Translations under genes and position numbers: made by a program
NCBI GenBank assembly: GCA_021814855.1
Contig: JAKAHQ010000107.1
Span: 1-6,315 of the forward strand
Origin: Bacteroidota bacterium
GTDB taxonomy: Bacteria; Bacteroidota; Ignavibacteria; Ignavibacteriales; Melioribacteraceae
Length of the DNA: 6,315 nucleotides
Reading direction: 5' to 3'
Notes under the pieces: generated by a model
Seen by the model: the letters and a program-made list of their open reading frames with translations, nothing else
Database searches by the model: none
Told to the model about the DNA's origin: nothing
In this document: piece by piece, positions 1 to 6,315 of the stretch
Layout of the letters: each line of letters begins with the position of its first letter
Numbering within the stretch: position 1 is the stretch's first letter

Positions 1-3000
1 ATGACAATTACCGAATTATCGATTAAAAGGCCGTCGCTTATAATTGTAATATTTGCGGCGTTAATGACTTTAGGTTTGTTCAGCTATGTAAGGCTGAAAT
101 ATGAATTGCTGCCGAGGTTTTCACCCCCGGTTATTACAATAACAACAATCTACCCCGGCGCTTCGCCCAGCGAGGTTGAAACCGGCGTTACCAAGGTGGT
201 TGAAGATGCCGTCTCCGGAATGGATAATGTAGACGATGTTATCTCAACTTCTATGGAAGGAGTTTCGTTTGTTGTTGTTCAACTTTTACAATCGGCAAAT
301 ACGGATTTTGCTCTTCAAGACGCGCAAAGAAAAATGGGAGAAATTGCTACCAAGCTTCCGTCTTCGGCCAAAACTCCTACCGTCTCGAAGATTGCTCTGG
401 ATGAAATTCCGATATTGCGAATGGGCGTTGGCGCAAATATAGACTCGCGCCAGCTCTACCAGTTTGTGAAAGATAAAATTCAGCCGCTCATTTCAAGAAT
501 TCCCGGCGTTGGACAAATATCTCTTATAGGCGGAGACGAACGGGAGATTAGAGTTAATCTTGATTTGCAGAAACTGAAAGCATACGGACTTTCCATACCG
601 CAGGTTACGCAAACAATACTTGCATCCAATTTGGATTTTCCGACCGGCAGCATAAAAGATGTAGATAAGGAATTCACGGTTCGTCTTGCGGGTAAATTAA
701 CTTCGGTCGATCAGCTTCGTAATCTGCCGATTGCCGAATCGCGCCAGGGCGGCGTTATAACTCTTGCGGACGTGGCCGAAGTTGAAGACGGCTCTAAAGA
801 CCCTGAAAATATTACAAGAATAAATTTCCATAACACAATTGGTGTGGTGTTAATTAAACAGTCGGATGCAAACGCTGTTGAAGTTGCTAATCTTGTAAAA
901 AAGGAAATGACCAAACTTGAAGCTCAGTACAAACAAATGGGTTTAAAATTTACTATCGCGGAAGACGGCTCTCTCTTTACAACTGACGCGGCAAACGCCG
1001 TTAAGGAAGATTTATTAATCGCAATTCTTCTGGTTTCTATTGTGATGCTTATGTTCTTGCACAGTGTGCGTAACTCGGTAATTGTTCTTATCGCAATACC
1101 GGCATCGTTAATCTCCACCTTAATTGCCATCTACGCTTTCGGGTTTACTTTAAATTTGATGACGCTGCTCGGTCTGTCGCTTGTGGTGGGTATTCTTGTG
1201 GACGATTCTATTGTGGTTCTCGAAAATATTTATCATCACCTTGAACGCGGAGAAGAAAATAGAGTAGCCGCACTTAAAGGAAGAAACGAAATCGGCTTTG
1301 CCGCACTCGCAATTACTTTTGTGGATGTGGCTGTATTTCTGCCGCTGGCGTTAATAGGCGGTATTGTTGGAAATATATTGCGACAGTTTTCGATTGTTAT
1401 TGTCGTATCAACCTTGATGAGCTTGTTTGTATCTTTTACTCTTACGCCGCTTCTTGCTTCCCGTTTTGCAAAACTGGAAAGACTTACAAACAGAACCTTG
1501 CTCGGAAAGTTTGCGCTTTGGTTCGAAAAAGAATTTCACACATTTACTGATAACTATATCAAACTTCTTAAATGGAGTTTTAAAAATCGCGGTAAGGTGG
1601 CTCTTGTTACGCTGTCAATGTTTGTAGCTACGTTTGCGTTAATACCAGCCGGATTCATCGGTTCTGAATTCATGACGCAGACCGACCGAGGCGAATTTGC
1701 TGTTCAAGTTGATTTGGAGCCGGGAACTCCGATAGAGAAAACAAATCTCGTTTCTCAGAAGATTGAACGTGCTATAGCAAAATATCCGGAAGTCGATAAA
1801 ATGTTTGTCAACGTAGGCGCTTCCGCGGAGGGCTTTATCGGATTCTCGTCCGGCAATTCTCTTGAGATCGATGTTACGTTGGTTCCGAAAGATAAAAGAA
1901 GTCGTTCAACCGATGAAATAAGCAATCTTATAAAAGCAGATATTAACAAAATTCCAGGATCCAAACTGAGAGTTAATCCTATTGGTATTTTCGGAACAGC
2001 CAATTCCAGCCCGATACAATTGCTGATTAATGGGCCGAGTTATGCCGAGGCGCTAAAAGTAGCAAAACAAATTGCAGACTCGGTTAAAACAATTCCAGGA
2101 GCGGCAGATGTTCGTCTTTCTTCGCAGGATGGTAACCCGGAAACTCATATCGAGATTGACAGAACAAAGCTTGTTAATTACGGATTAACTCTTGCTGAAG
2201 TAGGACAGGCGCTTCAAGTTGCTTTTGCCGGCAACGACGACGCAAAGCTCCGAGAAGGCGATACCGATTACGATATAATGATTATGCTCGACAAATTCGA
2301 TCGTTCCAAAACCGATGAGCTTGATAATATCTTTTTCACTAACAGGAAGGGCCAGCAAATCTACTTAAAACAGTTTGCAAATATTTACCAGGCAACCGGT
2401 CCTACAAAGTTAACGCGCGAAGCAAGAAGTGCGTCGGTTACAATTTATTCGCAGGCAATTAACCGTCCTTCAGGAAGTATTGCGGCGGACATCGTAAAGA
2501 AACTTAAGAATTATCATATGCCTCCCGGAATAACATATTCGTTCCAGGGAGATGTTAAAAATCAAAATGATTCTTTCGGAGATATGCTTTTAGCTTTCTT
2601 TGCGGGAATTTTATTTACATACATGATCATGGTTGCGTTGTACGATTCCTTTATTTACCCGTTCGTAATTCTGTTCTCAATTCCGCTGGCAATGATTGGA
2701 GCGCTGTTGGCTTTGGCGTTGACAATGAAGGCGCTGAGCATATTCACAATTCTTGGTATAATTATGTTGATAGGTCTTGTGGGTAAGAACGCAATTCTTC
2801 TTGTGGATAGAACAAATTACGTGCGCGCCCAGGGAGAGACTTTAACGGATGCATTGATAGATGCGGGTAAAATGAGAATCCGGCCTATCTTCATGACGAC
2901 ATTAACAATGATATTCGGTATGATGCCTATTGCGCTTTCTGCCAGCTCCGGTTCAGAATGGAAGAGCGGTCTTGCATGGGCGTTGATCGGAGGTTTAACA

Positions 3001-3165
3001 AGCTCGTTATTCTTAACATTAATTGTTGTGCCGGTTGTTTATACAAAAGTTGAAGAGTATCGTCTCAAAATTCCGATACTGTTTGGAAAAGTGAGCGACC
3101 TCTTTAAATCTAAGAAGAAAAAGACGAACAATGTTTTACCAGAGGATTTAGGATTAACCAAGTAA
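1..3165 (+). CDS. RND-family multidrug efflux transporter permease (AcrB/HAE1-like), complete
   Basis: This 1054-residue protein is a proton-driven inner-membrane pump of the resistance-nodulation-division family. Members usually work as trimers with a periplasmic adaptor and an outer-membrane channel to expel drugs or other amphiphiles. The length is typical of the family (about 1020-1060). TM1 lies near residues 12-30, followed by a large periplasmic loop (about 31-336), TM2-TM6 (about 337-485), TM7 (about 532-550), a second large loop (about 551-860) and TM8-TM12 (about 862-1015). The proton-relay residues are present: D401 and D402 in TM4 (motif VDDSIVVLEN), K929 in TM10 (GLVGKNAILLVD), and R959 and T966 in RIRPIFMT, matching AcrB D407, D408, K940, R971 and T978. 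The double Asp in TM4 favours HAE1 (drug) over HME (metal) pumps. The N-terminus (MTITELSIKRPS) is the normal family start. The C-terminal tail is lysine-rich. Adaptor and outer-membrane partner genes are not visible and may lie upstream. The substrate cannot be inferred. Confidence 0.96.
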   Translation: MTITELSIKRPSLIIVIFAALMTLGLFSYVRLKYELLPRFSPPVITITTIYPGASPSEVETGVTKVVEDAVSGMDNVDDVISTSMEGVSFVVVQLLQSANTDFALQDAQRKMGEIATKLPSSAKTPTVSKIALDEIPILRMGVGANIDSRQLYQFVKDKIQPLISRIPGVGQISLIGGDEREIRVNLDLQKLKAYGLSIPQVTQTILASNLDFPTGSIKDVDKEFTVRLAGKLTSVDQLRNLPIAESRQGGVITLADVAEVEDGSKDPENITRINFHNTIGVVLIKQSDANAVEVANLVKKEMTKLEAQYKQMGLKFTIAEDGSLFTTDAANAVKEDLLIAILLVSIVMLMFLHSVRNSVIVLIAIPASLISTLIAIYAFGFTLNLMTLLGLSLVVGILVDDSIVVLENIYHHLERGEENRVAALKGRNEIGFAALAITFVDVAVFLPLALIGGIVGNILRQFSIVIVVSTLMSLFVSFTLTPLLASRFAKLERLTNRTLLGKFALWFEKEFHTFTDNYIKLLKWSFKNRGKVALVTLSMFVATFALIPAGFIGSEFMTQTDRGEFAVQVDLEPGTPIEKTNLVSQKIERAIAKYPEVDKMFVNVGASAEGFIGFSSGNSLEIDVTLVPKDKRSRSTDEISNLIKADINKIPGSKLRVNPIGIFGTANSSPIQLLINGPSYAEALKVAKQIADSVKTIPGAADVRLSSQDGNPETHIEIDRTKLVNYGLTLAEVGQALQVAFAGNDDAKLREGDTDYDIMIMLDKFDRSKTDELDNIFFTNRKGQQIYLKQFANIYQATGPTKLTREARSASVTIYSQAINRPSGSIAADIVKKLKNYHMPPGITYSFQGDVKNQNDSFGDMLLAFFAGILFTYMIMVALYDSFIYPFVILFSIPLAMIGALLALALTMKALSIFTILGIIMLIGLVGKNAILLVDRTNYVRAQGETLTDALIDAGKMRIRPIFMTTLTMIFGMMPIALSASSGSEWKSGLAWALIGGLTSSLFLTLIVVPVVYTKVEEYRLKIPILFGKVSDLFKSKKKKTNNVLPEDLGLTK

Positions 3166-3183
3166 GGATTTGATGTTTCGATG

Positions 3184-3218
3184 AAAAGCCGCATTCTTAT
3201 TTTGGGTGCGGCTTTTTT
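3184..3218 (+). terminator. Rho-independent terminator of the RND transporter gene
   Basis: The arms AAAAGCCGCA (3184-3193) and TGCGGCTTTT (3207-3216) form a perfect 10-bp inverted repeat around a 13-base loop. The run of six T continues to 3218. The structure begins 18 bases after the transporter stop codon. The A-tract on the left arm would give a U-tract on the other strand as well, so the hairpin may also stop leftward transcription. It separates the pump from the HAD gene downstream. Confidence 0.9.
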
Positions 3219-3221
3219 ATA

Positions 3222-3271
3222 TTTGCCTTTGCGTTCTTCGCGGTCTGTCTCTGCGGGCTCCGCGTTTAAAA
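3222..3271. repeat. Degenerate CTYYGCG intergenic repeat cluster
   Basis: Four copies of the heptamer CTYYGCG occur in about 40 bases: CTTTGCG (3227-3233), CTTCGCG (3236-3242), CTCTGCG (3249-3255) and CTCCGCG (3258-3264). Their start-to-start spacings are 9, 13 and 9 bases. The two variable pyrimidines take all four combinations (TT, TC, CT, CC). The cluster is flanked by TTTGC on the left and TTTAAAA on the right, and is much more GC-rich than the surrounding spacer. From memory, similar short low-complexity intergenic repeats occur in many copies in several environmental bacterial phyla and often yield spurious translations of the NAE-PAE type. A minus-strand frame through this cluster reads NAEPAETDREERKGK. 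No function is known to me. Confidence 0.6.
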
Positions 3272-3285
3272 GGAATTCCACCCAT

Positions 3286-3291
3286 TAAAAT
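3286..3291 (+). promoter_or_regulatory. Possible -10 element for the HAD gene
   Basis: TAAAAT matches five of six positions of the sigma70 -10 consensus and lies 13 bases before the HAD start codon. No convincing -35 element is found at the usual distance. TTTAAA at 3265-3270 is only 15 bases upstream and overlaps the right end of the CTYYGCG repeat. The strong upstream terminator means the HAD gene probably needs its own promoter, but in AT-rich spacer this match could be chance. Confidence 0.25.
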
Positions 3292-3304
3292 TATGTGATG
3301 ATAA

Positions 3305-3916
3305 ATGTCAAAATATTCCGTAATAGTTTTCGATTTGGGAAACGTTTTAATCCCCTTTGATTATAAAAAAGTAATTGATGCCTTTAACCAGCGAAAAACA
3401 GGACTGGGAGATAAATTCGCTAAGCGGTATCAAGAGAATTACAATCTTCACCGGGAATTTGAAAAGGGAAATATCTCGCTTGATGAATTCCTCGGCACAA
3501 TGACAGAATGGCTTGAGCATAAAGTAACGGCGGAAGAATTCTGCCGCATATTCTCAGATATATTCACCCGCAACCGGGAAGTAATCGATCTTTTGCCTAA
3601 GCTGAAAAAAAATTATGTGCTCTGCCTGCTTTCCAATACGAACGAGATCCACGAGAAGTATGGTTACAATAACGACGGCTTCTTAAAAACTTTCGATAAA
3701 CTTTTTCTTTCGCATAAAGTCGGATCGATTAAGCCGGAGGAAAAAATTTACCGTACAGTCGAAGAGTTTACCGGGAAACCGTCTTCGGAGCATTTGTTTA
3801 TCGATGATGTGCCCGAGTATGTGCAAGGGGCTAGGGCTTGCGGCTGGGAAGCTATTCAGTTTACCGGTTATGAAAACTTAATTGCGGAATTAAAAAGCTG
3901 CGGAATTAGATTTTAA
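3305..3916 (+). CDS. HAD-superfamily hydrolase, YihX-like phosphatase (203 aa)
   Basis: This is a cytosolic haloacid dehalogenase-fold hydrolase of subfamily IA, probably a phosphatase of a small phosphorylated metabolite. Motif I is FDLGNVLIPFD, with nucleophile D10. Motif II is LLSNTN with S110. Motif III is the lysine of GSIKPEEKIY (K143). Motif IV is the acidic pair in FIDDVPEYVQGA (D167, D168), which binds Mg2+. A helical C1 cap fits between about residues 17 and 95. The pattern DLGNV, SNTN, KPE-IY, DD resembles E. coli YihX (alpha-D-glucose-1-phosphate phosphatase), but the substrate here is not established. The usual Asp two residues after the nucleophile is Gly (G12), as in YihX. The ATG at 3305 places motif I ten residues in, as expected. 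There is no clear Shine-Dalgarno sequence, and ATG-TGA-TGA precedes it closely. The stop overlaps that of the convergent ArsC-like gene. Confidence 0.9.
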   Translation: MSKYSVIVFDLGNVLIPFDYKKVIDAFNQRKTGLGDKFAKRYQENYNLHREFEKGNISLDEFLGTMTEWLEHKVTAEEFCRIFSDIFTRNREVIDLLPKLKKNYVLCLLSNTNEIHEKYGYNNDGFLKTFDKLFLSHKVGSIKPEEKIYRTVEEFTGKPSSEHLFIDDVPEYVQGARACGWEAIQFTGYENLIAELKSCGIRF

Positions 3917-4260
3917 TAAATAGTTTCTTCCAGCCACTTTCTCCATATTTCGGGCTGATAGCCGAGTGTTACATCCTTTCCGTTTCTGACAATCGGCGTT
4001 TTGAATAAAAGAGGATCGTTTAACAATTCTTCCTCGACATCAAATTTCATGAATTGAAGATGGCGTTTCTTAAATTGCTTGCCTTCTCGGTCGATTAAAT
4101 CTTCAACTGGAACAGCGTGAGAAATGTTCTCAAGCTCCCCTTTAGCCAATCCTTTTTCGCTCAAATCCCGTACATGAAACGGGATACGTCTTTCCTTAAA
4201 ATAACGTTCGGCCTTTCGCGTATCGCTGCATCCCTTGATCCCGATTATTTGTATGTTCAT
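3913..4260 (-). CDS. ArsC/Spx-family thioredoxin-fold protein (115 aa)
   Basis: This small soluble protein belongs to the arsenate reductase/Spx/YffB family. Starting at the ATG at 4260-4258, the product begins MNIQIIGIKGCSDTRKAERYF, the usual beta-strand plus active-site loop, with Cys11 and Arg15. Further family features are the RDLSEKGL segment (31-38), the cis-proline motif KTPIVR (87-92, with P89 and R92) and the ending GYQPEIWRKWL (100-110). The length of 115 equals the family norm. The frame is open upstream to a TTG at 4332, but those 24 extra residues would precede the conserved first strand and cover the predicted promoter, so I prefer the ATG. Only the first active-site Cys is present: the Spx CxxC position is Thr14. 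No arsR, arsB or other arsenic genes are nearby, so an arsenate role is not supported; a general thiol oxidoreductase or glutathione-linked role is equally possible. It converges on the HAD gene, with a 4-base overlap (TTAA, 3913-3916). Confidence 0.88.
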   Translation of the reverse strand: MNIQIIGIKGCSDTRKAERYFKERRIPFHVRDLSEKGLAKGELENISHAVPVEDLIDREGKQFKKRHLQFMKFDVEEELLNDPLLFKTPIVRNGKDVTLGYQPEIWRKWLEETIY

Positions 4261-4279
4261 AATTTTACCGCTTAAATGA

Positions 4280-4308
4280 TTTATAGTCTTATTGTTTCGC
4301 TTGGACAA
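4280..4308 (-). promoter_or_regulatory. Putative sigma70-type promoter of the ArsC-like gene
   Basis: Read on the minus strand, TTGTCC (4308-4303) is followed by a 17-base spacer and TATAAA (4285-4280). These match four of six and five of six consensus positions at the optimal spacing. The -10 element ends 19 bases before the ATG at 4260, which implies a short leader. The placement supports the ATG start over the upstream TTG. If the organism uses the Bacteroidota-type primary sigma factor, this match would be less meaningful. Confidence 0.45.
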
Positions 4309-4357
4309 ATAATCTATTTTTCGCCCACTCAATTATAAAATTTTTTTCGGAATAGTC
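4291..4357 (+). promoter_or_regulatory. Divergent spacer with weak promoter candidates for the M49 peptidase gene
   Basis: The 97-base spacer between the ArsC-like and peptidase starts must hold the rightward promoter if the peptidase gene is transcribed on its own. Two weak candidates are visible. One is TATAAA at 4334-4339, without a good -35 element. The other is a Bacteroidota-like arrangement of ATTG (4291-4294), 20 bases, then TATTTTTC (4315-4322), resembling TTTG/TAnnTTTG. The ribosome-binding signal is weak: only GGAA at 4349-4352, five bases before the ATG. Neither candidate is strong enough to prefer. Confidence 0.2.
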
Positions 4358-6315
4358 ATGAGACAATCAAAATATTTATTATTAATCATAACGGGAATTA
4401 TTCTTATGAGCTGCAGTCAAAAGCAGGAACAAAAGCATGACAACTTTAAATACGTTACCGAGCAGTTCGCCGATCTTAGAATACAGCGTTACCAGGTTCC
4501 GGGATTTGAAGAACTAACGCCCAAACAAAAAGAACTTGTTTACTACCTTTACCAGGCGGCTCTTTGCGGAAGAGATATAATCTGGGATCAAAATTATAAG
4601 AACGATTTGTATATCCGTCGTACGCTCGAAGGTATAGTAAAAACTTATTCCGGAGATAGAAAAGCCCCCGAGTTCGCGAAGTTCATGGAGTACACAAAAC
4701 GCGTTTGGTTCTCAAACGGAATATATCATCACTACGGAAACAGAAAGTTTACGCCTGAATTTTCAAAGGAATATTTCGAGCAGCTCGTTAGCGGTTCCGA
4801 CGAATACAAACTTCCGCTTCAAAATAACGAGACTGTTTCCGACCTTATAAAAAAATTAGAACCGATTCTTTTCGATCCGAAGGTGGACCCGATAAAAGTA
4901 AATCTAAATCCCAAAGACGATCTTGTAAAAACCTCTGCGGTTAATTTTTACGAAGGTGTAACGCAAAAAGAAGTTGAGGCGTTTTATAAAAAGATGATGA
5001 AGCCGAACGATCCCGAACCGATTTCCTACGGATTAAATTCCAAACTGTACAAGGAGAAAGGAGATATTTTTGAACGGCACTGGAAGACCGACAGCGTTTA
5101 CGGCTTCGCAATTAAAAAAGTTGTCGAGTGGATTCAAAAGGCAATTGCCGTTGCCGAAAACGACCAGCAGAAAAAAGCTCTTCAGCTTCTTGTCGATTTT
5201 TATCAAACCGGCGATTTGAAAAAATGGGACGAGTACAACATCGAGTGGGTGAAAGATACTTCCTCCGTCATCGATTTTGTCAGCGGCTTCATAGAAACAT
5301 ATAACGATCCGCTCGGCTATAAAGGCACATACGAATCAATAGTATCGATTAAAGATCCCGAAGCTACAAAACGGATAAAAGCCATCAGCGATAACGCCCA
5401 GTGGTTCGAAGACAATTCGCCGATTATGCCGGAACATAAAAAGAAACATGTTAAAGGAATTTCGGCGAAAGTTATAAATGTCGTTGTCGAAGCAGGCGAC
5501 GCTTCGCCTTCTACGCCGATCGGAATAAATCTCCCCAACGCAAACTGGATTAGAAAGGAATACGGATCCAAGTCCGTAAACTTGGGCAACATTGTTTATT
5601 CCTACAATAAAGCCGCCGAAACGAGCGGTGTGCTCGAAGAGTTCGCTTACTCTCAAGATGAAATTGCCCGCGCAAAAAAGTACGGACCGCTGGCGGATAA
5701 TCTTCATACTGACATGCATGAGGTGATCGGTCATGCGTCGGGTCAAATTAATCCGGGTGTTGGCGAAACCAACGAAACACTGAAGAACTACGCGTCCACA
5801 CTCGAAGAAGCGCGAGCGGATTTGGTCGCGTTGTATTATATCATGGATCAAAAATTGGTTGATATCGGCGTGATGCCTTCTCTTGACGCCGGTAAAGCCG
5901 AATATGACGCTTACATCAGAAACGGTTTGATGGTTCAGCTTGCGAGGATTCAGCCGGGAGAAAATATTGAAGAGGCGCACATGAGAAACCGCCAGCTAAT
6001 TGCTATGTGGGCCTACGAAAAGGGCAAGGCGGAAAATGTAATCGAGAAAAAAATCAAAGACGGCAAAACATATTTTGTAATTAATGATTATAACAAGCTC
6101 AGAGAATTATTCGGTCAACTCCTTAGGGAAATTCAGCGCATAAAATCCGAAGGGGATTACAATGCCGGTAAGAATTTGGTTGAAACCTACGGTGTTAAGG
6201 TTGACCCTGAATTACACAAAGAAGTGTTTGCGCGATATAAAAAATTAATCATATCCCCGTACGCCGGCTTTATAAATCCGAAGCTTGTTCCAGTTTACGA
6301 CGGCGATAAAATTAT
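4358..6315 (+). CDS. Dipeptidyl peptidase III-like zinc metallopeptidase (M49), predicted lipoprotein, 3'-truncated
   Basis: The frame is open for 652 codons from the ATG at 4358 and runs off the window. M49 enzymes remove dipeptides from the N-termini of oligopeptides. Residues 1-19 form a lipoprotein signal: basic start MRQSK, hydrophobic core, and lipobox LMSC with Cys19, followed by a polar Gln/Lys/Glu-rich linker. Family landmarks follow in the usual order: IETYNDPLGYKGTYES (from about residue 312), GINLPN (389-394) followed by a VNLGN segment as in human DPP III, the zinc motif HEVIGH (454-459, with H454, H459 and catalytic E455), and LEEARADLVALYY, with the EExRAD acidic pair E483/E484 supplying the third ligand. 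Known bacterial homologues are about 675 residues, so probably only a short C-terminal piece is missing. The signal peptide implies action in the periplasm or at the outer membrane, presumably in peptide scavenging. It is divergent from the ArsC-like gene. The family assignment is firm; the location is an inference. Confidence 0.93.
   Translation, partial: MRQSKYLLLIITGIILMSCSQKQEQKHDNFKYVTEQFADLRIQRYQVPGFEELTPKQKELVYYLYQAALCGRDIIWDQNYKNDLYIRRTLEGIVKTYSGDRKAPEFAKFMEYTKRVWFSNGIYHHYGNRKFTPEFSKEYFEQLVSGSDEYKLPLQNNETVSDLIKKLEPILFDPKVDPIKVNLNPKDDLVKTSAVNFYEGVTQKEVEAFYKKMMKPNDPEPISYGLNSKLYKEKGDIFERHWKTDSVYGFAIKKVVEWIQKAIAVAENDQQKKALQLLVDFYQTGDLKKWDEYNIEWVKDTSSVIDFVSGFIETYNDPLGYKGTYESIVSIKDPEATKRIKAISDNAQWFEDNSPIMPEHKKKHVKGISAKVINVVVEAGDASPSTPIGINLPNANWIRKEYGSKSVNLGNIVYSYNKAAETSGVLEEFAYSQDEIARAKKYGPLADNLHTDMHEVIGHASGQINPGVGETNETLKNYASTLEEARADLVALYYIMDQKLVDIGVMPSLDAGKAEYDAYIRNGLMVQLARIQPGENIEEAHMRNRQLIAMWAYEKGKAENVIEKKIKDGKTYFVINDYNKLRELFGQLLREIQRIKSEGDYNAGKNLVETYGVKVDPELHKEVFARYKKLIISPYAGFINPKLVPVYDGDKI

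Noticed and set aside
3039..3281. An 80-codon minus-strand frame reading through the terminator and the CTYYGCG repeat
   Set aside because: It crosses a terminator and the end of the transporter gene, and its NAEPAETDREERKGK stretch is a translation of the repeat, not a conserved protein.
3883..3908. Direct repeat TGCGGAATTA (3883-3892 and 3899-3908) at the end of the HAD gene
   Set aside because: Only two 10-base copies inside coding sequence; likely chance. There is no third copy nearby and no palindromy suggesting an operator.
4261..4332. A 24-residue N-terminal extension of the ArsC-like protein from a TTG codon
   Set aside because: The ATG at 4260 starts directly before the conserved first beta-strand, gives the normal family length, and leaves room for the predicted promoter at 4280-4308.
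5336..5980. A 214-codon open frame on the minus strand inside the peptidase gene
   Set aside because: It lies fully antisense to the conserved M49 core, including HEVIGH and EEARAD, and its translation shows no recognisable family. It is a codon-bias shadow.
1..6315. A novel multi-gene system, CRISPR array, mobile element or RNA gene
   Set aside because: All four protein genes belong to well-known families, the strands and terminator separate them into independent units, and I saw no regularly spaced long repeats, transposase motifs, tRNA-like folds or phage genes.

Overview
The window looks like a piece of a chromosome from the Bacteroidota/Chlorobiota/Ignavibacteriota (FCB) side of the Gram-negative bacteria. 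The base composition is moderately AT-rich and Shine-Dalgarno sequences are weak or absent. The genes are an inner-membrane RND pump, a lipoprotein signal peptide and a bacterial M49 peptidase. A CTYYGCG-type intergenic repeat that I recall from genomes of this kind is also present. The lineage is an inference and cannot be settled from this sequence.

Layout: (1) 1-3165, plus strand, is a complete RND (AcrB/HAE1-type) efflux transporter with all the proton-relay residues. It begins at the first base, so any partner adaptor or outer-membrane genes would lie outside the window. (2) 3184-3218 is a strong intrinsic terminator closing that transcription unit. It is followed at about 3222-3271 by a short degenerate repeat cluster. 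(3) 3305-3916, plus strand, is a HAD-superfamily phosphatase resembling YihX. (4) 3913-4260, minus strand, is a small ArsC/Spx-family thioredoxin-fold protein, convergent with the HAD gene and overlapping it at the stop codons. (5) 4261-4357 is a 97-base divergent promoter region. (6) 4358 to the window end, plus strand, is a 3'-truncated gene for a dipeptidyl peptidase III (M49) metallopeptidase with a lipoprotein signal peptide. It has no stop codon before the window ends and shows the HEXXGH and EExRAD zinc motifs.

The genes do not form an evident pathway. The pump is terminated separately, the HAD and ArsC genes converge, and the peptidase is divergent from the ArsC gene, so this reads as ordinary chromosomal housekeeping or envelope content. 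I see no CRISPR array, transposase, tRNA, rRNA, phage gene or new multi-gene system. The points most worth a second look are the CTYYGCG repeat cluster and the predicted export of a peptidase whose family is best known from the cytosol.
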